From: Pseudomonadota bacterium
GTDB taxonomy: Bacteria > Myxococcota_A > Polyangia > Fen-1088
Length of the DNA: 64,000 bases
Reading direction: 5' to 3'
Assembly (NCBI GenBank): GCA_017881245.1
Contig: JADGRC010000073.1
Location: 1-64,000, forward strand
A program made the position numbers and the translations under genes. The notes beneath the pieces were generated by a model that had not been told where the DNA came from, made no database searches, and saw nothing but the letters and a program-made list of their open reading frames with translations. Within the stretch, counting starts at the first letter, position 1, and the number at the start of each line of letters is the position of its first letter. Below, piece by piece: positions 16,765 through 24,005 of the stretch.

Positions 16765-16903
16765 GCGCGCAACACGCCTCTGCGCCGTGGCCACACGAGC
16801 GGGTGAGTCTATTGGCGTGTGATTGCGACTTGCGTCGGAGTCGCGAGGGGCGGTTTGCCCTGAGGCGCCTGGGATCGTAGTGTGTCTTCGGCTCGGCCGT
16901 ACC

Positions 16904-17770
16904 ATGAATGACGTCGATTTCTCGTACGCGATGTTTCTGCTCCTGGGGGTCACGGTGGGTCTCTATGCCGCACGCGCCGTGGTTCGGGGCAGGGCCCGTC
17001 ACGAACGTTCGGACCGCGACGGTGGCAGCGTGTTCGTGGGCAAGACCTTCATGGAATTCGGCCTTTGGCTCATGGGTCCGGTGGTCGGGCTGCTCGGCCG
17101 GACGCGGGTGACACCGAACCAAGTCACGGCTTTGTCATTGGTGCCCGCGTTGGGCGCCGGCGTGGCGGTGTCTCAGGGGTGGTTTGGTCTTGGCTGTGTG
17201 TTGGCGACCTGCGCCGCGCTGGGCGACGTGGTCGACGGACTCCTTGCCCGTCAGCTGGGCTCGGCCTCGGACGCGGGGGAAGCAATCGACGCCTTCGTTG
17301 ACCGGTTCGGTGAGTCCTTCTTCATGGGCGGGTTGGTCATCTACTATCGTTTCTCTCCCGGCTTGTGCCTGCTGGCGATGGTCGCGCTATTGGCCGCGTT
17401 CATGGTGAGTTACTCGACCGCCAAAGCCGAGGCGCTGGGCGTGGCGCCGCCCCGTGGAACGATGCGAAGGGCCGAGCGCGCGGTCTACTTGATGTTCGCC
17501 TCCGCGCTGACTCCGCTGGTTAGTCTGTGGGCGGGCTCGGATGCACCTCTGATCGTGCGACAGGCGCCGATGATTTTGGCGCTGAGCTTGATTGGGGTCG
17601 TGGGCAATGTTTCCGTCGTGCGAAGATTGCGTGCGATCATTCGGGCAATCCACGTGCGCGACGGCGGAAACGGGCCTTCGGTGCGTCCGCCCCGTGGTGG
17701 GCCCGTGACCACGCCGTCGTCGCGCCTAATGACCGTCGCGGGCATCGACGAGTCTCCCTCGACCGGCTAG
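16904..17770 (+). CDS. CDP-alcohol phosphatidyltransferase family protein
   Basis: A 288-residue inner-membrane enzyme with about six helices. It has the complete catalytic signature D-x2-DG-x2-AR-x8-G-x3-D-x3-D, read as DVVDGLLARQLGSASDAGEAIDAFVD. These enzymes move a phosphatidyl group from CDP-diacylglycerol to an alcohol such as glycerol phosphate, inositol phosphate or serine. KAEALGVAPPRGTMRRAERAVYL resembles actinobacterial and myxobacterial phosphatidylinositol-type synthases, but the acceptor cannot be settled by eye. ATG 16904 is used; sequence before it does not look coding. Confidence 0.88.
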   Translation: MNDVDFSYAMFLLLGVTVGLYAARAVVRGRARHERSDRDGGSVFVGKTFMEFGLWLMGPVVGLLGRTRVTPNQVTALSLVPALGAGVAVSQGWFGLGCVLATCAALGDVVDGLLARQLGSASDAGEAIDAFVDRFGESFFMGGLVIYYRFSPGLCLLAMVALLAAFMVSYSTAKAEALGVAPPRGTMRRAERAVYLMFASALTPLVSLWAGSDAPLIVRQAPMILALSLIGVVGNVSVVRRLRAIIRAIHVRDGGNGPSVRPPRGGPVTTPSSRLMTVAGIDESPSTG

Positions 17771-17924
17771 CTGACTGGGCCGCTGTGTTGCTTGCGTTGG
17801 CGGCGATGGGCGCTCGGGCCTTCGGGTCGCGTCAGGTTTGAACCAGCGGCCCGCGATCGGTCCTCGTCCCGCCCAATTTGTTGGGCGACGGGAAAAATAC
17901 GTTTTGCGGATTGGACCTTGGCGC

Positions 17925-17930
17925 TAGAAT
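17925..17930 (+). promoter_or_regulatory. Possible -10 hexamer of the CBS-domain gene
   Basis: TAGAAT matches five of six -10 consensus bases and lies 28 bases before the ATG. The -35 (TTTTGC, 17 bases upstream) is poor. A hairpin CGCCCAA-TTTG-TTGGGCG (17870-17887) sits just upstream and may separate this gene from the one before. Confidence 0.3.
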
Positions 17931-17957
17931 CGGCCCACCAACTGGAAGGAGGGGTCG

Positions 17958-18389
17958 ATGGGGCTGTTACGTTTGGCTCAGGAAACGCCAGAAGTCGCGC
18001 CGGAATTGCCCGTTGCGGAGGCGGTGGCGATCATGACGACACGACGGGTAGGCGCGGTTGCGGTGACCCGTGGCCGCAAGATTCTGGGTGTCTTTACCGA
18101 ACGGGATCTCATGCGTCGCGTGGTATTCGAGCAGCGTGATCCGGCGACGACCGTGATCTCGGACGTCATGACCAGCCCGGTGCGCACCGTGCCGGACTCC
18201 ATGTCGATCGAAGAAGCGGCGGCGCTGATGCGGAAGGGTCACTTCCGGCACCTGGCCATCGTGGATGAAGGCGACAACCTGCTTGGCATGATCGGTCTTC
18301 GCTATCTGCAGTACGAGCTGCTTGCGGAGCTCGAACGCAAGATCGGGGGCCTGCAGAGTTACATCATGGTGGACGGTCCGGGCGGCTAG
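17958..18389 (+). CDS. Tandem CBS-domain protein
   Basis: A 143-residue protein made only of two CBS domains (about 10-70 and 75-135): VAIMTTRRVGAVAVTRGRKILGVFTERDLMRRVV and SPVRTVPDSMSIEEAAALMRKGHFRHLAIVDEGDNLLGMIG. CBS pairs bind adenosine nucleotides such as AMP, ATP or SAM and act as energy or ligand sensors. The start is well supported by AAGGAGG seven bases upstream of ATG 17958. Standing alone, it probably regulates a partner encoded elsewhere. Confidence 0.93.
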   Translation: MGLLRLAQETPEVAPELPVAEAVAIMTTRRVGAVAVTRGRKILGVFTERDLMRRVVFEQRDPATTVISDVMTSPVRTVPDSMSIEEAAALMRKGHFRHLAIVDEGDNLLGMIGLRYLQYELLAELERKIGGLQSYIMVDGPGG

Positions 18390-18439
18390 ACCGCGACTAG
18401 ATTCTGGCCTCGAAGCGTCACCCTCGTGCTGCGAGGCGA

Positions 18440-19432
18440 CTAGCCTTGCCGGGCGCCAGGAAGGGGAACGGACGTGGCCCGCCTCGAGAGGTTGGCGTCT
18501 GAAAAGTGATCGGCGAATGAGCCGGTTGAAGTGGCGGCACACGCGATCCGATAGCGCTCACAGCGTTCGATCATCTCGTTCGTGCTCTTCGGCATCGCAA
18601 CCCGTGCGCGCGCGATGTAACCCGCGAGATCCTTGCACTGCTTGATCAAAGTCAGTCCCTGCGACGCCGCTAGCTCGTCGGCCGGGGCTCGCGCGGGGGC
18701 CAAGCGCGGCTCGAAAGCCGCGAGACGTTCGCCGGTCACGACAAACGACGCCCAGACATCAAAGATATCCTCCTCGGTGCGTAGCGTCTCGCATTTAACC
18801 TTGGCGGCCGCGGCAAACTCACGGACCAGCGGCTCGACCCCGACGAACATCGGGAGACGACCCAAGGCGCCAATCAGCCCGTCGGCGATGCGGTCGATCC
18901 CACGCATGGCTTGGGCGATCTTGATGTAGCGGCTCTTGTAAAATTCCTCGATGGGAAAGGCGAAGGCCTTGAACGGCTCGCCCCACAGCTCGTCGATGCC
19001 CTCGTCACCGCTGCGATGCAGGACCATCTTCCCCAGAACGAGGGCCTCCTGTAAATGTTCTCCGCACTGACGCATGAGCGCGTTGTCGGGCAAGATGGTG
19101 ACGCCGCACGTCTGGATGTCCACCAATTTGGTGAAGATATCGGCGGCTCTGTTGAACAGGGCGCCGGCCAGCATGGCCCCCTTGACGCGCCGTCGCTGGC
19201 CATCGCTCTCACGTTCGAAAGCTGTGCGCGCCTCTTCGAGGCGAGTACTCGGCACATTCAAGCCGTGCTCCACGTGGTTGAACAGTCGACGAGTCGACGC
19301 TTCGATCAATCGTTTTTTCGCGAGGAGTGTGTCCGCCGGAACGTCGTACGCCTTGATCCAGTAGCCGTCGTAGTAGACGCGCCACAGACCGTCGGTGAAT
19401 CGTTTTGTGCCTGCTGCTAGTTCGCCATCCAT
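18440..19432 (-). CDS. Protein of unknown function
   Basis: A 330-residue soluble protein with no signal peptide or membrane segment. Recognisable only as a compact, mostly helical sequence: FTDGLWRVYYDGYWIKAYDVPADTLLAKKRLIEASTRRLFNHVEHGLN near the start, then LFNRAADIFTKLVDIQTCGVTILPDNALMRQCGEHL and KAFAFPIEEFYKSRYIKIAQAMRGIDRIAD. The even codon bias and ATG at 19432 argue for a real gene. I do not recognise the family. It follows, in the same direction, an operon of Ser/Thr kinase and EEP-domain protein after 222 bases, so a link is possible but not shown. Confidence 0.7.
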   Translation of the reverse strand: MDGELAAGTKRFTDGLWRVYYDGYWIKAYDVPADTLLAKKRLIEASTRRLFNHVEHGLNVPSTRLEEARTAFERESDGQRRRVKGAMLAGALFNRAADIFTKLVDIQTCGVTILPDNALMRQCGEHLQEALVLGKMVLHRSGDEGIDELWGEPFKAFAFPIEEFYKSRYIKIAQAMRGIDRIADGLIGALGRLPMFVGVEPLVREFAAAAKVKCETLRTEEDIFDVWASFVVTGERLAAFEPRLAPARAPADELAASQGLTLIKQCKDLAGYIARARVAMPKSTNEMIERCERYRIACAATSTGSFADHFSDANLSRRATSVPLPGARQG

Positions 19433-19654
19433 CGCGCCATCCCCATCGCCCCCTCGCGCGAGAGCAGCGATTCGCGCTCACATTTTACAACTCGGCCACC
19501 GATTGTGTGGCTTGGTCCATGAATTCATTTACGAAGAAACAAGTACAAGACCGCGTGGTGCCCTTGCCGGAAATGCGACGGAGACATGTGCGAAATAATG
19601 TCGTGGGCCGCCAGGTCCAGCTCCTGTGGGTCGTCCTTCGAGACCGACCCGCGA

Positions 19655-20812
19655 TCAGAGTGTCGTATCACATACGATGGCGGCGTGGTCCGAGACTGGA
19701 TGCCCTTCGGCGTCGCGAGGATTGACCACCGTCGCCCAAACCGGACGGAGCCCCTTGCCCGCGAACCAATCGAGGCGAGCGGGCAAGCGGGCGTGCCACC
19801 GCCGCAGCATCCGGCGTACGATCCAGACCAGGACCCGTCCCCCCGAGCGTCGCAATTTTTCCACCGCGTAGGGGTCGTTGAAATCGTAGTGATAGGTGGC
19901 GAGGCGGCGGTCATTGAAGCCATCGACGGTGTAGCCGCGGGCGGCGAGTAGATCGAACAGGGGTCGTTCGCCACCGAGATCGGGCATCATGTAGGCATCG
20001 ATCGTGCGCCGAAGACCGGACAGAGCGAGCTTGCCAAGGACGTCGCGAGCCAGCGCGAGCGACGACGATAGATCGTGGGTCGAACAATTGAAGTCGCCGC
20101 CGACGATCGCGGGTAGCGAGCCTTCCGCGCGGTGGAGAACCGCACCGAGTTGGCTCGCGCGCTGGCGTGGGCTGGCGTTCGAATCGAAGTGACAGGCGGC
20201 GACGACGAACGGACCAGACAAAGTCTCGATCTCGACCAGGACCGCCCGTTTGCGACCAAGGCGTCGCTCGGACGATGAGAACTTGTCGCGCAATTCAGGT
20301 AGATCGACATTTTCGGCGCGTAGAAGAGCGGCGCGACTGAAAATGGCGGTCCCCGCGAGCGCGCTGGTATTGGTAGCTCCCGCGCGGTTTTCGCCCCAAT
20401 CGTCCTCCAACGCCAAGTACGACGGCCCGAACACGTAACTCATGCCCAGTGCCGAGGCCAGATCGCGCGCGACGTTGCGATTGTGCGAGCGACCGAGTCC
20501 ACAGTCGATCTCGCTCAGCAAGAGTACATCCGCCATCGAGAGGATCGGATCATCCCGCAGCGCGCCCAGGATCGCATCGAACCGAGCGCCCCGCTGGATG
20601 TTCCAGGCGACGAGCCGCAAGGTCCCGGCGCGCGCGGCGGGGCGGGGCGCGTGGTCGCCACGTTCGACGCCGGTGGTTACGCGTTCCACCTCGTCTCGAA
20701 TCCGTGGCCATAGCGCCGATCGCTCAAGCGCGCGCCGATCACGCATGGCCCGCAGAGCCGGGTAGTGCCGCGCGAGATCGTGTTCGATCGGCTGCAGACG
20801 CAGGAACGCCAA
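19655..20812 (-). CDS. Endonuclease/exonuclease/phosphatase (EEP) family protein
   Basis: A 385-residue protein with a DNase I-like fold: LRLVAWNIQRGARFDAILGAL (metal-binding Asn), DVLLLSEIDCGLGRSHNRNVARDLA (metal-binding Glu), VVAACHFDSNASPRQRASQL (catalytic His), VGGDFNCSTHDLSSSL (GDFN motif), and the C-terminal GHPVSDHAAIVCD with the final Asp-His pair. All the catalytic positions of the superfamily are present. Substrate could be nucleic acid, a phosphoinositide or a sphingolipid. No signal peptide. Its ATG is 3 bases after the Ser/Thr kinase stop, so both lie on one transcript. Confidence 0.88.
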   Translation of the reverse strand: MAFLRLQPIEHDLARHYPALRAMRDRRALERSALWPRIRDEVERVTTGVERGDHAPRPAARAGTLRLVAWNIQRGARFDAILGALRDDPILSMADVLLLSEIDCGLGRSHNRNVARDLASALGMSYVFGPSYLALEDDWGENRAGATNTSALAGTAIFSRAALLRAENVDLPELRDKFSSSERRLGRKRAVLVEIETLSGPFVVAACHFDSNASPRQRASQLGAVLHRAEGSLPAIVGGDFNCSTHDLSSSLALARDVLGKLALSGLRRTIDAYMMPDLGGERPLFDLLAARGYTVDGFNDRRLATYHYDFNDPYAVEKLRRSGGRVLVWIVRRMLRRWHARLPARLDWFAGKGLRPVWATVVNPRDAEGHPVSDHAAIVCDTTL

Positions 20813-20815
20813 CTT

Positions 20816-22735
20816 CTACTCCACGGCTGGATACTGCGAGTCGGAGGTCCGTCCAACCGCCGGATAGGTCGAACGGGGTTCGGCGGCGGGTGGTGCTGTC
20901 GCCGGCCGTTCTTCAACAGCGGTCGAGGACCGCTTGAGATTCCGCGCGCCCGTGTGTCTGTGTCCGGGAGGACGAGTCGGTTGGTGAGCGCCTCGAAGCT
21001 CCGCGGCGCGGCCCGTCCCCGCCAGACCAGCCGAGGGCCGAGCGGCGGGCGCGCGTACCAGACCAGCCGAGGGCACGGCTGGCGGCGCCGGCGGCAGGCC
21101 AGCCGAGGGCACGGCGGCCGGTGCGCGTGCCAGGCCAGCCGAGGGCCGAGCCGGCAGCGCCGGCGCCACGAAGGTGGGTGCGGGGCGGAGACGTTCCGCG
21201 TTCGTTGACGTTGACGCCGGCGCGGGAGCCGCGGGAACCGCATTTTCGATCGCCGATGTCCCTGGCGCGGGTTTCAAACGCGACCAGAACGCCGCAAGGA
21301 CGACGACGGTGACCGTCAACACCAGCAGCGCGCCCAGCCAGAAGCGAGACGTTCGAATTCTCGGGGGGTTGTCGAGACTGTCGCTCGTCCCCCAGTTCAC
21401 GAGGTCTGATCCAGCCGCCGGATGGGCGTTGGCCACGACCCCCGAGATCACAGGTGAAATCGAAACGATCTGCGCAGGCGGGGGTTGGGTACTGGTGGAC
21501 TGCGACGGTTGCACGTCAAGCAGCGCCGGCGCGGCTGGCCGTTCAGATCTCCGTTCAGACCCCTCGGACGACAACGGCTGGGTTCGACCCCCCCGCGACA
21601 TGGGCGTTGTCTCGGCATTCGCCGACACCAGCGGTCGCTGGCTGCCGCCGTAGGAAAGCGGCTGGGTCACGAAGACACGGTCGGGCCGAGGGAGCCAGGT
21701 GGAAGAAGCCGCCACCGCAATCGGCGCTGTCAGGGTGTCCTTCGGCGAATGCACGCGGCCGTAGTAGTCCGCCCAAAGAGACTGGTGCTTGGAGGAAGCA
21801 AACGGGAAGAGGGCCTTGCCGAGCAGATACACCGACGGATATCGGTCGGCGGGACGTTCCCTCATCGCCGTCAGGATGACAGTCTCGAATTCCGGCGGCA
21901 GATCAGGACGAAGCTCGCTCGGACGAGGAAATTGGAAACGAGCGACGCTGCCCAATACGTCGATCGCGGATTCCCCCTCGAACGGGCGGCGTCCGATCAC
22001 GCTCTGGTAGAGAATCACGCCGAGCGCATATTGGTCGCTTCGTTCGCCGGCCGGAAAATCCGAAAGCTGCTCCGGCGAGATGTAGTGGACGGTACCGACC
22101 AGATCACCGTCTTGCGTTTGACCGACAAAAGACGGTGGCCCCGCCCCGATCGGCTTGACGATACCGAAATCGAGCACGGTCGGAACGATGTTGCCGACCT
22201 TGTCCCTGGCAAGGAAAATGTTTCCCGGCTTGAGATCGCGGTGAATCAGACCTTGCTCGTGCAGCTCCGAGATGGCCGCGCAGATCGCAAGCATGATGCC
22301 CGCCGTCTGCTCGACCGTCAGACGCGTCCGCGTGAGGGCGCTGGCGAGATCCTCGCCCTCCAGGTACTCCATGACAAAGAAGGGCAGGCCCTCGTAACTT
22401 CCAGAATCGAAGATCTTGACCACGTGGGGGTGGCTGATCCGCGCGGCAGCCTTCGCTTCTTTCAAGAACCGCGCCTGCGCGAGCGGGTGGTCCACCCATT
22501 CGGGCGCCAGCGTCTTGAGGGCGCGCAGCATGCCGAGATCGACGTGCTCGGCCCGGTAGACGATGCCCATACCACCGCGCCCTATCAGGTCGACGATGCG
22601 ATACTTTCCAAGAACAGTTCCAAAGGGAAGGCTTCCCACCTCGGTTCCGTCGCGCGGCGCATCGGGGGATACCGGCGGTCGGTTCTCTCCCTTGGCCGGA
22701 TCGTTGTCGCCGCCCCCTGCCATTCCAGGCGACAT
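20816..22735 (-). CDS. Transmembrane Ser/Thr protein kinase
   Basis: A 639-residue eukaryote-like kinase. The catalytic domain (about 43-320) has IGRGGMGIVYRAEH, ATP-anchoring Lys74, HRDLKPGNIF with catalytic Asp167, and DFG Asp189, so it should be active. After a Ser/Pro-rich linker, one membrane helix (about 465-490, FWLGALLVLTVTVVVLAAF) leads to an extracytoplasmic tail with four imperfect PSAGL repeats (ARPSAGLARAPAAVPSAGL and onward). The tail has no recognised sensor fold. The gene heads a kinase-EEP pair. Myxobacteria encode many such kinases; its target is unknown. Confidence 0.92.
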   Translation of the reverse strand: MSPGMAGGGDNDPAKGENRPPVSPDAPRDGTEVGSLPFGTVLGKYRIVDLIGRGGMGIVYRAEHVDLGMLRALKTLAPEWVDHPLAQARFLKEAKAAARISHPHVVKIFDSGSYEGLPFFVMEYLEGEDLASALTRTRLTVEQTAGIMLAICAAISELHEQGLIHRDLKPGNIFLARDKVGNIVPTVLDFGIVKPIGAGPPSFVGQTQDGDLVGTVHYISPEQLSDFPAGERSDQYALGVILYQSVIGRRPFEGESAIDVLGSVARFQFPRPSELRPDLPPEFETVILTAMRERPADRYPSVYLLGKALFPFASSKHQSLWADYYGRVHSPKDTLTAPIAVAASSTWLPRPDRVFVTQPLSYGGSQRPLVSANAETTPMSRGGRTQPLSSEGSERRSERPAAPALLDVQPSQSTSTQPPPAQIVSISPVISGVVANAHPAAGSDLVNWGTSDSLDNPPRIRTSRFWLGALLVLTVTVVVLAAFWSRLKPAPGTSAIENAVPAAPAPASTSTNAERLRPAPTFVAPALPARPSAGLARAPAAVPSAGLPPAPPAVPSAGLVRAPAARPSAGLAGTGRAAELRGAHQPTRPPGHRHTGARNLKRSSTAVEERPATAPPAAEPRSTYPAVGRTSDSQYPAVE

Positions 22736-22982
22736 TACTACAGGCCATGGAGCCGAAGGGTCCGCGAAAGACGAGAAGGTAAGGCCATACCCCGCACAAT
22801 CACGGATTCGCGCACCTGGAAACTCCAGCGAAGATCCGGGCGGATCTGGAAAATTAGGGGACGGTTCTCAGAAAACTGATGCGCTCCGCGGCGAGCTCGT
22901 CCCGGGCACGCGCATTATTGGTCCCCTCGGCGTCCCGAACAACCGACACATGTTTGGCGTCCGGGTTGCAAGCGAGGGTGAA

Positions 22983-23876
22983 ATGCTTCACATCACTCGT
23001 AGGCGCCCGCGTCTTCCCATCCACTCTTGCCGCTCTTGCCGCTCTTGGATTTTGTCTCGCGTCCTGTTGGTAAGCTGCGCGACAGCATGTTGTTCCGGCA
23101 GGCCCTCTCCGATCGGCGGGCCGGGTGCTACGGGAGGAATCCACGGATCTGGCGGAAGCACTGCCCCGACGGGCAGCGGTGGCCACCTGGTCGACGCCGG
23201 CGGATCGACCGGGGGCAACGGTGGCCGCATGGTCGACCCGGGTGGATCGACCGGGGGCGACGGCGGCCGCATGGTCGACGCCGGCGGATCGACCGGGGGC
23301 GACGGCGGCCGCATGGTCGACGCCGGCGGATCGACCGGGGGCAGCGGCGACCCGACGGGCAACGGTGGCCGCATGGTCGACGCGGGCGGATCGACCGGGG
23401 GTAGCGGTGGACGACAAGCCGCCTCGGGTGGTTCGGGTGGCAGCGACGCAGGGGTCCCAGGGAATCCCGACGGCAACCGCGATGCGGTCGATGCCAAAGG
23501 TGACAGCGTGGGACAAGACGCCGCGGCGGGTGTCTCGTTCGTTACCGTGCAAGCAATCTTCGTCAAAAGCTGTGTCAGGTGTCACGATCCGGCGCATCCC
23601 ATCGTGCCTGAGGCCCCGACCTTCGTCGAGATGCCCCTGACGCCCGCGACCGCTTATGCAGCCCTGGTCAACAAGCCGGCGTCCGAGACTTGCGGCGGAA
23701 TGCGGGTGACGCCTGGCGACGCGAGCCGCAGCTACCTCTATCACAAGGTCACCGACGCCACGCCTTGCGACGGCAAACGCATGCCCCACCCCGGAATGCT
23801 GGCCAACGGACCTCCGCTACCGGACCAGGACATCGCCACGATCGCGGCCTGGATCAACGCGGGCGCGAAGCCCTGA
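22983..23876 (+). CDS. c-type cytochrome lipoprotein with tandem Gly-rich repeats
   Basis: A 297-residue exported protein. The N-terminus (MLHITRRRPRLPIH, then SWILSRVLLVSCATACC) is a plausible lipoprotein signal. Residues about 60-145 are five near-copies of the 14-residue unit GGRMVDAGGSTGGD. The C-terminal domain begins with FVTVQAIFVKSCVRCHDPAH, a heme-attachment CxxCH in the usual context of planctomycete/myxobacterial 'cytochrome c domain' proteins, and ends with GKRMPHPGMLANGPPLPDQDIATIAAWINAGAKP, which supplies the distal Met and last helix. It probably carries electrons at the cell surface. The frame is open far upstream, but ATG 22983 is the first start followed by an export signal. 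Confidence 0.8.
   Translation: MLHITRRRPRLPIHSCRSCRSWILSRVLLVSCATACCSGRPSPIGGPGATGGIHGSGGSTAPTGSGGHLVDAGGSTGGNGGRMVDPGGSTGGDGGRMVDAGGSTGGDGGRMVDAGGSTGGSGDPTGNGGRMVDAGGSTGGSGGRQAASGGSGGSDAGVPGNPDGNRDAVDAKGDSVGQDAAAGVSFVTVQAIFVKSCVRCHDPAHPIVPEAPTFVEMPLTPATAYAALVNKPASETCGGMRVTPGDASRSYLYHKVTDATPCDGKRMPHPGMLANGPPLPDQDIATIAAWINAGAKP
23178..23411 (+). repeat. 42-bp tandem repeat inside the cytochrome gene
   Basis: Units around GGCCGCATGGTCGACG recur with their ATG at 23229, 23271 and 23313 (exactly 42 bases apart) and 23373 (one unit carries an 18-base insertion). A first copy with CTG in place of ATG is at 23187. Near identity of the units suggests recent expansion by slippage or unequal recombination. 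Confidence 0.85.
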
Positions 23877-24005
23877 CCACCAGGTCGTCAGGCAAAACGC
23901 TATTCTTCGATTCATTCGTCCGCTTTTGCGGGGTACTATCGGCGACCCATGAGCAACATGTTAGGAAATAAGTAGCGGCGATCCCCCTGCCAGCGCGGTC
24001 GTGAC

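Noticed and set aside
17870-17887. CGCCCAA-TTTG-TTGGGCG hairpin as an intrinsic terminator
   Set aside because: It is followed by an A run instead of T on the plus strand and no minus-strand gene ends here; noted only beside the CBS promoter.
22563-22982. Upstream extension of the cytochrome frame
   Set aside because: It overlaps the antisense strand of the Ser/Thr kinase start and holds no export signal; ATG 22983 fits better.
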